Source: Bimastos eiseni
Lineage: Eukaryota > Annelida > Clitellata > Crassiclitellata > Lumbricidae
Direction: 5' to 3'
Length of the DNA: 64,000 bases
NCBI GenBank assembly: GCA_959347315.1
Contig: OY365806.1
Coordinates: 33,038,054-33,102,053, forward strand
The notes below the pieces were generated by a model. The model had not been told where the DNA came from. It did not search any database and was given only the letters and a program-made list of their open reading frames with translations. Both the position numbers and the translations under genes were made by a program. Positions 10,401 to 20,500 of this stretch are shown here, piece after piece. Positions within the stretch are counted from its first letter, which is position 1; every line of letters starts with the position of its first letter.

Positions 10401-13348
10401 AATGATATGTAATCAAAAATCTCATAGGGAAATGGAATGATTGCGTCATCTACCAGATAAAAGAGGGTCCCGAAAAACCCATGTTTGTACTTTAATTTGA
10501 TGATATCTAATCGGAAGTCTTGAAGTGTTCGTAACATGTAGATTACATTGCATTGTGGCTTCCTTCGTAGATATAATCCGGTTTCACTTGATGAATGGAC
10601 GAATGAAAAACGTACGACGTCACACCGACTTTCGGTTCAGCTTCAAGATCAAGTCACTCCGTCAGTTATAAAGATTTTTGCATTACACTGCCATCAACCA
10701 TTTAAATCCTTGTAGCTGTATGGCCGCGTTATCGTGCCATATAAATTGTCTTTATTATTATTATCAACCTGGGCTGTTAATGGCCAATACTTTTTTCAAT
10801 ATTGCAGCAAGTATAATGATAGCTTTATGTTTTGGTGGTACTGCTTATGATTTGCTGATACTTTTCTTTAGTCTGGCAGCGATACTCGACACCAATACTT
10901 ATTTATCTTTCACCATAATTATCTCATCTGCCTGAATAAATCGAGATCAAGAGATAGTGAGAAGTAAATTGTTGAGCTAGAAAATCGTCCGTTTCTTTGA
11001 TGTCAACAGAAGGAATCTATAAATATGGAACTGGTCGTAAGCATGAGGTGGAAGAGGGTTGTGTAATTTAAAGTACTTGCAAAGTTAGTCAACATTGTAA
11101 ATGCTATCAGAAACGAATATTGCCAAAGCGTTATTAGTGCAGAGTGATCGGATAGTTTTGCCTGAGGGCTACTTCATATACAATGCCATTGGCCCAAGTG
11201 ATTCTTTGGGAAATTCCTCTATCGATGTATGAAATGGGCTAAGAGTGAAGTCGTCAAGCCAAAGATATTGAAAAGTATTGATAAAAGTATTGGTTTTGCA
11301 ATACTTTTAAGAAATAGTATTTGTATTGCCAATATTTTTATTAGGAAGTATTGGTATTGCTATTTCCAATACTTTTTTCAGTATTGTTAACAGCCCTGCC
11401 ATCAACAGACAATGTGGTGATGGGGTGCAAGAGTCTAGTGATTAGCAGACATGACTGTCAATGCAAGGATTTGGACTCAAATCTCCACTTGATAAAATGA
11501 CAATTATCAAACTGTTATGTTTCACTAATGCTCCCAAAGAACTTTGTTATAAAATTATATTACTAAGGGGTGATGGGTTATGGAGCTGAGTGAAATTAGT
11601 TGATTGGCTGATTGTTCGTTGCTTGGTTGGTTGATTGACTGAACAATTGATTTGTTGTTTATTTGGATGTGTATTGGCCATTTGATTAATTTTAGTTGAT
11701 TCATTGGGGTCGTTGATTCCTGTAGATTTAACCTGCATATTTTTGGTTGCCTGATTAGTTATTTGATTGTCTCACTAATTTGGCTGCTTGAATGATTAAA
11801 CAGTGGATTGAATTTTATCAATGTTTTCAGTGGTTAATTGTTTGGCTGATGGATTGAATGGCTGATTGAGGAGTTCAATCAATAAATTCGTTTGAATTTT
11901 GTTGCTTAGTTGATTCATTTGATAGTATGCTTGACATTACAGTTCATCTAGTGGAAAGCCAGAGCGTTCTTGCCTTTCATGACCATGGAATGCAGGGAAG
12001 AAGTCTCCGTACAAACGAGGTAAATGTCACCTCTCATCAGCGTACCTTTTAGGATGAAAAAAGACTGCAAAATAGTAAATGATCATTACAGTTAGCTGAT
12101 CATTACACCATAGAAGGTAGTGGTTACCTTACCATTCATCCTGTTGCTCACATTGACAGCTTGCAGTTCTTTTGTCTCGGACTGGGCTGGGAAGCGCTTC
12201 TGCATAGATACCTCTTGGAGATTGTCTTTCACTAAGCTGAAAATGTACCTCCAAATCTATTTATGATCCTCACATTTTTTCAAGATTCAAAGAGCTCTTC
12301 TGAACTTTGCAAGGTACATTATTAAATTACCGTTGTATTGTATTTTGTTGTATAAATTCTTAAAAATATTATTATGGTGCAACACTCCATTTGGTTGTTG
12401 ATTTTTTTAGGTGACACAGGAAATTTGTAACCAGGATAAGGACGTTATCTACCGTGTTCTTGGCTCTGACAAGTATGTGCAATGACTGGATTAATTAATC
12501 ATTCAATTAATTGTTAAAAATCATCTTGTCATTCAATTTGTGAAAACTGTTTTGTGATTCTTTTCTTATTTTATTGTTGATTTACATGCATATGTTGCAT
12601 TTATTACCAAATTGAGTCCTTAGACACAACGCACAATTTCCAGAAATGGGTGCGCAAGGTGTTGTTGTAGATTGACAAGCATACTGGTACTGACTTAAAA
12701 AATTTTGTGGAAGCATGCTTATCTGCATTTTTTTCAACTTAAATCTAAATTTTTATGCTTTTAAATGCTTAAATTTAGCTTTGCATTAATGTTGACGGAT
12801 CCTTCCCATGTGCATCTCCTTATGCCAGAATTTATTCGCTGCTTGAGAAACCTCATCTCAACGCTGATGATCTGCAACATTACAGACCCATCTCAACTTT
12901 GAATTTTCTATCTAGAATTCTTGAACTGATTGTTATGGGGGACGATTTAATTTATTTTGAATTATGTACTAAATACTCGTGTGCAACCAGTTAGACATTT
13001 ATTTGTTTTATATGTATTTCAATCATGGAGTGATGGATAGTCAAGTATGGACTCCAATACCTCTGGAATTTTACCACATCTTGAATTACCCTTTTACTCA
13101 CAAGGTGAAAAATCCAACAGACAGACTTGACTTTTTACAGTAGCTCACTAACTTATTTCTTGTCACTCTTGATCGACTCTAACATCATGAGTACATGTCG
13201 AAGAACATTTGAGAGGTATTTGGAAGGCACCATATAAAAATCTATTTCGTTCTATTTCAGACTCATTGTGCTGGAGAGTCGTGTCATTGGAGCTGCATCT
13301 ATGGACAGCAACCTTTATGTCTTAGCAGGGCATGAGAGCACTATATAA
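1513..13348 (+). CDS. MAP4K5: MAP4K5/MAP4K3-like Ser/Thr kinase, C-terminal half (linker + CNH domain), 14 exons
   Basis: MAP4K3/5 (GLK/KHS; fly happyhour) are Ste20-family GCK-I kinases acting in JNK, mTORC1 and Hippo-type signalling. The kinase domain must lie upstream of the window. The exons are 1513-1776, 2889-2930, 4940-5024, 5443-5522, 5945-6005, 6862-6967, 7141-7303, 8135-8232, 9581-9654, 9802-9870, 10571-10660, 11943-12019, 12411-12472 and 13261-13348. They join with consistent phases into 453 codons including the stop. Landmarks typical of the citron-homology domain are [60 protein letters not shown] and the C-terminal LYVLAGHES. The sequence looks slightly nearer MAP4K5 than MAP4K3 from memory, but an invertebrate gene is probably the common pro-orthologue. 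Introns carry two hAT-type insertions and a retroelement fragment. Two introns have GC donors. Confidence 0.93.
2889..2930 (+). CDS. MAP4K5: MAP4K exon: PPTP proline motif
   Basis: A 14-codon exon ([14 protein letters not shown]) sits between tttcag and gtaggt, phase 0 in and out. In vertebrate MAP4K3/5 a very similar RPLPPTPxV segment directly precedes the GACFSKVFNGCP start of the CNH domain, which is exactly what the next exon encodes. The PxxP core is a likely SH3-binding site. Confidence 0.85.
3227..4554 (-). mobile_element. Degenerate hAT-family DNA transposon
   Basis: The ends are inverted: CAGGGGTCCCC on the left and GGGGACCCCTG on the right, extended by related GGGCC-rich subterminal sequence. 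The flanking 8-mers agctagat (3219-3226) and agatcgat (4555-4562) agree at 6 of 8 positions, as expected for an old hAT target duplication. The minus strand carries broken transposase-like reading frames: 4383-4171 includes [19 protein letters not shown], and 3880-3662 begins MQLELIDLQ. These resemble the ZBED5/GTF2IRD2-type hAT transposases. The element is about 1.3 kb, has many frame breaks, and lies inside the intron between MAP4K exons 2889-2930 and 4940-5024. Confidence 0.85.
4940..5024 (+). CDS. MAP4K5: MAP4K exon: start of CNH domain (GC donor)
   Basis: Phase 0 in, phase 1 out. It encodes [18 protein letters not shown] followed by [10 protein letters not shown], a near match to the opening of the MAP4K5 CNH domain. 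The reading frame and homology force the junction AAAG|GCAAGT, so the donor is GC rather than GT. The sequence fits the GC-AG consensus perfectly. The codon split here (G + AC) restores Asp in the next exon. Confidence 0.92.
5443..5522 (+). CDS. MAP4K5: MAP4K exon: CNH strand with EGIYTLNL motif
   Basis: Phase 1 in, phase 0 out, between gttacag and gtgagt. It encodes DQHILIGA then [19 protein letters not shown], one of the most conserved CNH blocks of MAP4K3/5 (family form: [14 protein letters not shown]). Confidence 0.95.
5945..6005 (+). CDS. MAP4K5: MAP4K exon: CNH (GC donor)
   Basis: Phase 0 in, phase 1 out. It encodes [20 protein letters not shown], matching the family LFPRxCTWLYVxNxxLMSLSG. 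The exon ends TCAG|GCAAGT, a second GC donor. Only this junction joins in frame to the exon at 6862. Confidence 0.9.
6163..6260 (-). repeat. Antisense 3'-tail fragment of a tRNA-type SINE
   Basis: The stretch ttaatatcgcccttcttcca is a near copy of the reverse complement of the 3' tail of the SINE at 54728. The copy is short and diverged, preceded by a (TTTA)n run. It lies in the MAP4K intron. Confidence 0.5.
6862..6967 (+). CDS. MAP4K5: MAP4K exon: CNH
   Basis: Phase 1 in, phase 2 out. It encodes [20 protein letters not shown] and then a segment ending [10 protein letters not shown], aligning with the SGKxxQLYSHNL...HRFPDRILPRKF region of vertebrate MAP4K5. The donor is gttatt, weak but phase-compatible with the next exon, which completes Arg and starts [13 protein letters not shown]. 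Confidence 0.88.
7141..7303 (+). CDS. MAP4K5: MAP4K exon: CNH core
   Basis: Phase 2 in, phase 0 out, after gttcctccag and before gtacga. It encodes [18 protein letters not shown], then [15 protein letters not shown] and [13 protein letters not shown]. These are nearly identical to the conserved [28 protein letters not shown] block of MAP4K5. Confidence 0.96.
7455..7486. repeat. (TA)n microsatellite
   Basis: An uninterrupted alternating TA run lies in the MAP4K intron. Similar (AT)n runs occur at about 7963-7983, 15190-15218, 29208-29236 and 34601-34632. Confidence 0.9.
7600..7970. repeat. Repeat-derived segment with CR1-type 3' tail in antisense
   Basis: Two copies of a 20- to 22-bp unit (caggaaacagtgtttagatc) are adjacent at 7853-7895. 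The stretch gcgccccttcaaggtatcta at 7922-7941 is the reverse complement of the tail of the CR1-like fragment near 31750. A further copy is at 20729-20765. No intact reading frame was seen. Confidence 0.5.
8135..8232 (+). CDS. MAP4K5: MAP4K exon: CNH
   Basis: Phase 0 in, phase 2 out. It encodes [20 protein letters not shown] and [12 protein letters not shown], matching [33 protein letters not shown]. The open frame runs on past this point, but the donor GG|gtatta gives the right phase and alignment with the exon at 9581. The longer read-through does not. Confidence 0.93.
8233..9580. other. Intron, no recognised feature
   Basis: This 1.35-kb intron contains overlapping long chance frames on both strands, including 226 codons on the minus strand at 8781-9461. 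None has recognisable domains. The lower-AT stretch 8630-9400 may be a decayed unknown repeat. Confidence 0.5.
9581..9654 (+). CDS. MAP4K5: MAP4K exon: CNH
   Basis: Phase 2 in, phase 1 out. The leading C completes Gly, then [20 protein letters not shown] follows, aligning with SNQVVQFETINLNSASSWF of MAP4K5. The donor is gttaat. Confidence 0.92.
9802..9870 (+). CDS. MAP4K5: MAP4K exon: CNH
   Basis: Phase 1 in and out, between tgtttttttag and gtaagt. It encodes [20 protein letters not shown] followed by CHD, aligning with LDSIHVTQLERDTVLVCLD. Confidence 0.94.
10571..10660 (+). CDS. MAP4K5: MAP4K exon: CNH
   Basis: Phase 1 in and out, after cttcgtag and before gtcagt. It encodes [20 protein letters not shown] then [10 protein letters not shown], aligning with VKIVNLQGKLKSSKKLASELSFDFRIES. 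It has no start codon and is short, so it is visible only by homology and phase. Confidence 0.88.
10769..11398. mobile_element. Non-autonomous hAT-type element (about 630 bp)
   Basis: The left end CTGGGCTGTTAATGGCCAAT and the right end (reverse complement CAGGGCTGTTAACAATACTG) form an imperfect inverted pair, both followed inwards by CAATAC/GTATTG-rich sequence. The flanks are ttatcaac and ccatcaac, identical at the last six positions of an 8-bp site. No transposase frame was seen. It lies in the intron after MAP4K exon 10571-10660. Confidence 0.75.
11943..12019 (+). CDS. MAP4K5: MAP4K exon: CNH, HGMQGRS motif
   Basis: Phase 1 in, phase 0 out, after tgacattacag and before gtaaat. It encodes [20 protein letters not shown] then LRTNE, aligning with [23 protein letters not shown]. 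A second in-frame acceptor 9 bases further on (ctag, exon from 11952) would give a product three residues shorter. Confidence 0.93.
12411..12472 (+). CDS. MAP4K5: MAP4K exon: CNH
   Basis: Phase 0 in, phase 2 out, after gatttttttag and before gtatgt. It encodes [20 protein letters not shown], aligning with VTQEISDETRVFRLLGSDR. Confidence 0.94.
12780..13250 (+). mobile_element. Fragment of a CR1/L2-like non-LTR retrotransposon
   Basis: Bases 12842-12943 translate to [30 protein letters not shown] (two blocks), a clear reverse-transcriptase segment of the NYRPISNLSFLSKILE type. About 270 bp downstream ggcaccatataaaaatctat resembles the 3' tail shared by such elements. No intact frame remains. 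It lies in the last MAP4K intron, in sense orientation. Confidence 0.75.
13261..13348 (+). CDS. MAP4K5: MAP4K last coding exon
   Basis: Phase 2 in, after tctatttcag. It encodes [20 protein letters not shown] then LAGHESTI and TAA at 13346-13348. Vertebrate MAP4K3/5 end VVVLESRP...SNLYILAGHENSY, so the C-terminus is complete and of normal length. Confidence 0.96.
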
Positions 13349-13966
13349 CTGTGACCTTGCTATTAAGTAACTGAGTTACTCTTGACCTCTGTTCTGGGTC
13401 ATGAATGAGTCTTTGATTGGGCAGACATGCTCAGAGCTGGAACTGTTGCAGGAAAAGAGAGAGAAAGAAAGAAATGTTGTTGTCAACAGATCATCTAGGT
13501 CGTTTACAAAGTCGTAGAATATAAGAAAGCGATGTCGAGAAGCATTGTAGGAAATTGACGATCTGTCAAAAGATGGATTATCCCTCAAGAAGTCTGACAT
13601 TTCAAAGGAATTTGGATCATCTTGCAACGAATTCAAATCCATGAAGGACTTAGATAAACCCTTGAGGATTGGGAAATTTTGTGGAACTAAGGATTTTTTA
13701 ATGGGTGAGAATTCTTCAAAGAATTGGTTATCTGTTGAGTGGAAGGAAACCAGTGAATGTATACCCAAAAAGCAAGAGAATTCCATAAGGAATGGAAGAA
13801 GTGGCATGAATAATTTCTACGGTGTAAGATATTAATAAATATTTTAGGAATTGTTATGAACACCGGGAAATAGCCATGAAATAATGGGATAACATATCTA
13901 ATAATTGAAAAGAGTCCTACACAAATGGGAAAGAATTGGAAATATAATAACTGCAAACATGCAACT
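13349..13966. other. Probable 3' UTR and start of the convergent intergenic region
   Basis: No coding exon was recognised. A canonical AATAAA at 13834-13839 could be the MAP4K polyadenylation signal, about 490 bp after the stop. The frames at 13376-13956 on both strands show no domain and are treated as chance. Confidence 0.45.
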
Positions 13967-14474
13967 TAGGGCCCATCCACATATTATTACATATGTCAAA
14001 AATCGGATTTTCGGACCCCCTTCCCGTGTTGCCTCGTGTACATTTCGTGGGCCCTCCATGTGTACTTACATCTGAGCTTCAACCCCCCCTCCCCAATGTG
14101 AAGGTTAAATAGCTAAAAGACATCTATAAGACACTGATTTTACTGCAGGCTATTTAGATTTTTTAAAGCATCATATTTAACAGGCTAAATTTGTTAACTG
14201 TTATGTAGAAATAAAATACTAACAACACTTTCATTTTAAAAAGTTTTAATACTACATGAAATTGATTAAGCAGGAATATAGTCTGTGATTGAGTTTGCAG
14301 TTCTGATTTTAATATTTCGTGTTGTGGACATCATAATTGGGCAGCTATATTTGCATACGTAAATATTTTCGGGACCCTCCCCCCCCCCCACCATACGCAC
14401 CCGTACGCAAAATCCCTGAAATTCGAAATCACCCCTTCCCTTAGCTGCGTGAGTAATATGTGGATGGCTCCTTA
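13967..14474. mobile_element. MITE-like element with inverted ATCCACATATTA ends
   Basis: The left end gggcccatccacatattatt and the right end (reverse complement aggagccatccacatattac) form inverted termini over about 500 bp. The interior is non-coding, with several poly-C/poly-A rich stretches. The termini are of the same style as the GTCCATAAAT element at 17763, seen in IS4EU/ISL2EU-like DNA transposons of marine animals. The superfamily is inferred. Confidence 0.65.
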
Positions 14475-15190
14475 TCTTAGAAGTAGGATAGTTACCAATG
14501 AGTCTGTTAGTCAGATCATCTCAGATGCATACGAAATGGGATGTCGCGCACGAAGTTAAATAAATGAGAAGTTGCTTCAGGTCTGAGCAAATCAGGAAAT
14601 AAATGTACATAGTGTGTTATAAAAATTTGAACCAAAAGAGTTAATAAATAAGGAACTCCTTATGATTTGGAACACTGCCCTTTATTAATATTATTTAATG
14701 GAAGCAAATCGGGTATGGATAATAGCCATCTTTATTACGGAAAAGAATGGGAGACATTTCTGTCATTTGTTTCTCTCAGAAAAGAATGGCAGATTTATCT
14801 ATTATCTATTCATTGTCTAATTGAACTGGGCCCACACAAATCATGTCATTAACATCAATAGACTGGAAAGAGCTTTATAAAACTGAGCAGAAGTTGCCTG
14901 CGAAATGTAAGCACAATCAATGCTGTAGTCTCCCAGTTTGATTGGTGACCAACTTTTGATGATGGTACAATTATCATAACATTTATAGAGCGCCTGGTAA
15001 GTTGAGGTTGGGTAATCATTAATTCGTTTTCTGTCAAGAAATGGCACTGTACAAATATTAGAATTTAAATATGCATGTCTTGTTATGTTGAGAGTATTTT
15101 ATATTACAAATTAATTTTATGATTGGTGGTAATAATGATTGCACTGGTATTGATTAAGGTGATTCTTCGGAGAGAGGCAATATATAGGCA

Positions 15191-15221
<31 letters not shown>

Positions 15222-17440
15222 AGATACTGCAATGAAAGCAATGTTTTGTAGATGATTATGTATCTGATCAGCTTATCTGGCACCTTTTGAAATCACTTAA
15301 AGGCGTTATATAATGATCCTTATGGAGTTCTGTTGAACATGTCTTGATATCATTTCGTTCATACAATTTTTCTGTGTTACAACAAATGTATCTTGGTGCG
15401 ACAGTAATATGTGTTTGATTCAGTGTGAGGCACATTATGTACCATGCCATGTGTGTCTGTGTGTGTGTGAATGTGAAATTAATATGAGTTCCCTAAACGC
15501 AAAGATGACAATGACTTTTCTGATTACGAGGCTTGTTTTGCAATAACTATAATGCCATTGAACTGTTTCTGTAGCTGCTCTTTGTCTAAGAGTTGACTGT
15601 TTTAATCAGTTACCAAATTTAAGTGAAGTCTTTATTACAACTCAATGCTGTTATTAACTGTATGATTATTATTTTATACCAGATTTTGTGATAAGGTGTA
15701 GGTAGTTATTGAGTTCAAAATCTTAATTTTGTTGTAATATATATAGCTGATTTTGTTGCATTTCGGGCTTTTTTCGTGATTTGTTCATTTTATTGTCTAG
15801 TTAATTTTAATCTAAAATTTATATAGCACCACTTCTGGATAAGAAGTCAGAAGCACTGGACATGACAGAATAAAACCACATCCGAATAGAATGGTTTTCA
15901 AGCACAATCGGAAATGAAGCAAAGGTCACAGTGCAGGTTATGAGGCAGCTCGTGCTTTGAATTGCATGGTGCTGCTTCTATATTCTCATAAACTCTTTAA
16001 AACTGCTTGATCAGCTGGAGTGGATTCCCGTAGAATTCTGAATATTTCAAAGCCTGTAGGGCCTACAATCCTTACAACGAGGACTCCAATCCACCTTCAG
16101 GCAAGCAACCATATCTCCTTAATTAGTCCATTCCCAGTCTGTGATTTTCTGGTGTCAGTCATTGGTTGAGCCCATATGTTGCAGTCATGGACTCTCGTGC
16201 ATTCCATGTCGCTGTCCCAATTAATGCAACCAACTACTAGTTTCCCAATGGGAAACGACATTCTTCCATTAGGAAACGCCTCGGAACTCACTATTTTCCA
16301 TTGGCATTCAGACATCTGGATATCTAATTATTGCCCATCTTCACTTACGAGTGACTGGGCCTCAAATTACGATTTCTGTGTGGAGTTGTGAGCGTTAAAA
16401 TCTAAATGTAATAAACCTACATGTCATAAAAGTAACGAAACAGCATTTGAATCTATGTCAAGTAATCTTAATGACCTGTTCATGTAGGTCCATGTGAATT
16501 TCGTGAGTGGGTTTAACTAACTTGCCTACTGATTAAATCTACTTTGTATGTATTTCAAGAGAGTATTTTATTAGAAATCTACAGTTTTTGTTTGTTTTTG
16601 TAAAGTTGGCAGACTTCCATTCTACTCTATCCAGCACATGACCAAGATTCAGCACTGTAGGCCTATAATTATATTTTTGCGTGTGTGGTTGGGTGCTGTT
16701 AAATTCCCAAAACACAGTGAAGTAGGCTACTTGAAAGTCACCAGATAAGTTTCCTCGGAAAGATGGTGCAAAAGTTTACTAGAATTTGCTAAAAATCTCC
16801 TACATGTCTTGGGCCGTTGGCAATTTCTATTCAGCAGTCAGTAATTAATGACATTTGACAGTTGTAGCCTAATGCGGCGTTGTCGATCTCGTGCTTCAGC
16901 GAACATTACTGAAGTGGGCCTATTGAGGATTTGAGCAGGCCCCTTCTCAGGTTGGGGAAGTTATGGGCCCATAGTGCGCTGTCCTGTAAATCGGCCTGCC
17001 TGCTACAGACTGCTAATTAATAACTTAATAAGTCAATGAAACCGATTTCTTGTTTTCATGACAGAAAAGATGTACGTTAAACAACAATGTAGGCGTACAA
17101 TAAAAGTGTAGTATACATTATTATAAATATTGCAAATATTGATATCTAAATGTAGCCTTCTTAGTACTTAATATTTCCTGATCAGCCAATACTTACACCT
17201 CAACTCAAAGATTAATGTAAAATTCAACTTGTAAGCACCGTAATTCAAATATGGGACAAGGCAGGCCTAAATATTTTACAGAACAGCAAGACTGTTAGAA
17301 ACGCATGCAGTAAGATAACCGTGTCTGTTTGGGTCCTATAACTTATTTCATCCCGCCGTGAACACAAACTAATCGTAGACAGTCATTGGTGAAAACTCTA
17401 ACACAATGATATTTTACTTTTAACTCAATATAAAGCTAAG
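14475..17440. other. Convergent intergenic region, low content
   Basis: AT-rich sequence between the 3' ends of the MAP4K and RMDN genes. It contains an (AT)n run at 15190-15218 and short CR1-like tail fragments (around 14965-15000 and 15815-15860). No coding exon or RNA gene was recognised. Confidence 0.5.
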
Positions 17441-17441
17441 C

Positions 17442-17447
17442 TTTATT
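17442..17447 (-). promoter_or_regulatory. Polyadenylation signal of the RMDN gene
   Basis: The minus strand reads AATAAA 50 bases downstream of the TAG stop at 17497-17499. It is the first canonical signal after the stop. Confidence 0.65.
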
Positions 17448-17496
17448 TTAATGTAAGCTTTGCTCAGCGAAAGTCTGACGCAACCGAAGAAATGTC

Positions 17497-17559
17497 CTAC
17501 ACCCGATAACCACGATATTGAGTTAGTAGATTGTCAACTTCTTGCTGACACTCTTGGTC
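17497..17559 (-). CDS. RMDN3: RMDN last coding exon
   Basis: Phase 0 in after tttttttag. It encodes [20 protein letters not shown] and TAG. It fits the family C-terminus (KEDLAIQKDLEELEVI...) with no length change across the junction with the preceding exon. Confidence 0.85.
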   Translation of the reverse strand, partial: DQECQQEVDNLLTQYRGYRV

Positions 17560-20500
17560 CTAAAAAAATAAAGCATTAGGTTGTTTTCGGCGGAAGAAGA
17601 AAAAACTCTAGTAGGCCTATTACAACAGACCTCTAGCTATTGCGCGCTACGTTACAATCAGTTGCCAACCGGTATCTACGATGTTATGTAGGCAAACCTA
17701 GAATGTCACTGCTCACTGATCAGATCTTTCAGTCATAATGTAAGTCCCAGATTTTCAAAAAAGGGGCTGTCCATAAATGACGTCACGCAATTTTGGACGA
17801 TATTGACCCCTCCCCTTCTACACACGTCGTCACAAATGCCATGAACCCTCAAATAGGCCTATGACGTCATAAAGCTCTGACCCCGAAAAAACCTGATGTC
17901 CAGAATGCTATAATGTAGGTTTTCTTAGAAATATGAATAAAGTAATGATAACGTAAAAATACTTAACACTAGAATAGAACGAAGAAAAATCGAGAAACTA
18001 TAACTATTGCACGCATTATGCATTTCACGAGTGACGAGATAAAAAGCTCCGGTAGAATCATTGTTTAAATTTTTTTTTAGTAAGAATAACTTTGAAACAA
18101 TCCAAAATTCTCCCACGCAGAAAGAAAATGCTCATTCATGGAATATATAGGGAGGGCTTGGATCTCATCATCCTGTTCAATAGATATTCCATTGATATCC
18201 AGCCCTTCTTCGTCTATCCAATCAACACCCACTCCATTTTCTTCATTTGCGCATACATCCATTAGTTTACGCTGCCGACGTGCAGTGGATTTTTGGCCTG
18301 TGTGTTTTGGCGGTATAGTGTAATTGATTTCCTGCTTGTGTGCTACAGAATGGCTGCCTCACTTCCAAAACCCCAAAGATGACACCAACCGTAAAAGTAA
18401 ACACTCCAAAAATTAATATTATAACTATCATAATTAGTGTTGCTAAATTGTGGTAGGCTAACAATTACTGCTAATTACGTGGAATCACATTTTGATGTGA
18501 TGATGTGACGTCCCATTTCGACGACCCCTCACCTCGTCAAACATCGTCACAAATGGGTGACCCCTACCTAAGCGCGTGATTTATGGACGGCCCCAAAACC
18601 TAACCACTTTCATTCAATCTGCTTCAATGAAATTTCTCTTAACCGGCAGAGGCCTAAGCACGATAATTATTTTGACAGCACCTAGGTCTCCTTCTCTGGC
18701 TCTGATTACCGAGTTTTCTTTTCGCTTGGTGTCTTTGGACAATCTCCTGATTTGGCACAGGACTCGTGAAGAAGCTGTTGCCAGAGGTGTAACAAGCGGG
18801 GATCAGAGGGCACCGGCCCCCAGTTTCAAATTCCAAATCGGTTCCTTTTTATGTTTCTCCAATGCCTTTTTAAGATGACTGTTGTTAAAACAATTTGTGC
18901 CCCCGCCCCATTTTTCACATTTTGGGGGACAAAATTAAAAAAATGGGGCGGGGGACAACAAAATTTCTGGCGCTCCGCGCAATATTTCGAAAATTATGCC
19001 CCCCACTTTTCAAAACCTGTTTACACCTCTGGCTGATGCCTCTGCGTGGTCTTTAAGTAGTGCCTTTCTGGATAACTATTCGGATTGACAGCTGTGGGTA
19101 AATATCTGTGGAAATGAGCAAATGGACCCACCGACTCAAGCGTCTGAAACTTAGCCTAAACGCACTGTAGAGCTGTTACCAGAACGCCCAAGTATCATCG
19201 CATCAATCGTATACGTCCTTAACTTACTCCACCAGCTAAAAATCCCTGGGCTCACATACAATTCATTACAATGCTCCCATTAAAAATATCTTCGTGAACT
19301 CTTCCTCATCCAGCTAACACCTTCTACCCGATCATCTTACTGTCTAAGTCTTACACGACCCCGATCACTAAACCTATCAAGTTCTCCAACCGAGTCATCA
19401 TACCCATCACTGCACTACGTCTAGAACGATCTGTCTCCGAAATTCCACACTTTTCGGTTCCTCTACCATCACTTCCAATCACAGATTATCACCCATCACC
19501 ATCTGCCTCAGGCTCTTTTATTGATCCATCACACCTCGGGCTTTCCACTTGAAACTAAAGTCTCACCTTTTCAAGAACTCTTTCCCAGGTTCATCTGACC
19601 CATTGTACTCACTTGATCATCCACCCTCCAATCCTCAATCAAAGCGACACCCGCCTTAACAGCTAATCTGCCTTTTCTGCCATTTGGAAACCGGACTCGG
19701 ACGACCTCCGTCGGACAACCTCTATGACTTGACGCAGTGCTCGTGAACCGCTGCTCTATATTGATCCATATTCTGCTCTTCTTTTAAGCCAAGAATCACT
19801 AATGCTCTGTACTATAGCTCATATTCGGATCTAGGACAATTACCCTCCGGACAATTACCCCCGGCCAATTACCCTCGTAAAAATTACCCCCGGACAATTA
19901 CCCACCTGACAATTACTCCAATGCAAATAACCCCGGACAATAACCCCCCGAATAAGTATAAGGGTAAGAAACGACATACATACCTGCATACATACATACA
20001 TACATGCATGCATACATACATACATACGTACATGCATACATACATACTTATATACATACATACCTACATATATACATTAAATGTTTTATGTATGTATGTA
20101 TGTATGTATGTATATACATACATACATAGATGCATGCATGCCTTATGCTATTCGGGGGTTATTGTCCGGGGATTATTTGCATCGGGGATAATTGTCCGGG
20201 AGTAATTATCCGAGGGATAATTTGTGCGGGGGGTAGTTGTCCGGGGGTACTTGTCCGGGGGGTAAATGTCCGGGGGTAATTGTTTTGTTACCCTGATCTT
20301 CATTTAACATATTAATGTAGGCTACATAGACTATCCGTAAGCTCATACAAACCATAGAAGTATTATAAAGATAGGTTATAGGCCTAATATTTCGACAACC
20401 GCGAAGGTGATGACGCTGACATGATGGTTTGACTACTGATACCATTGACCTAGGCTAAGCTGAAGATAATGATTAATGACGAATCAAATAATGAAGCGAT

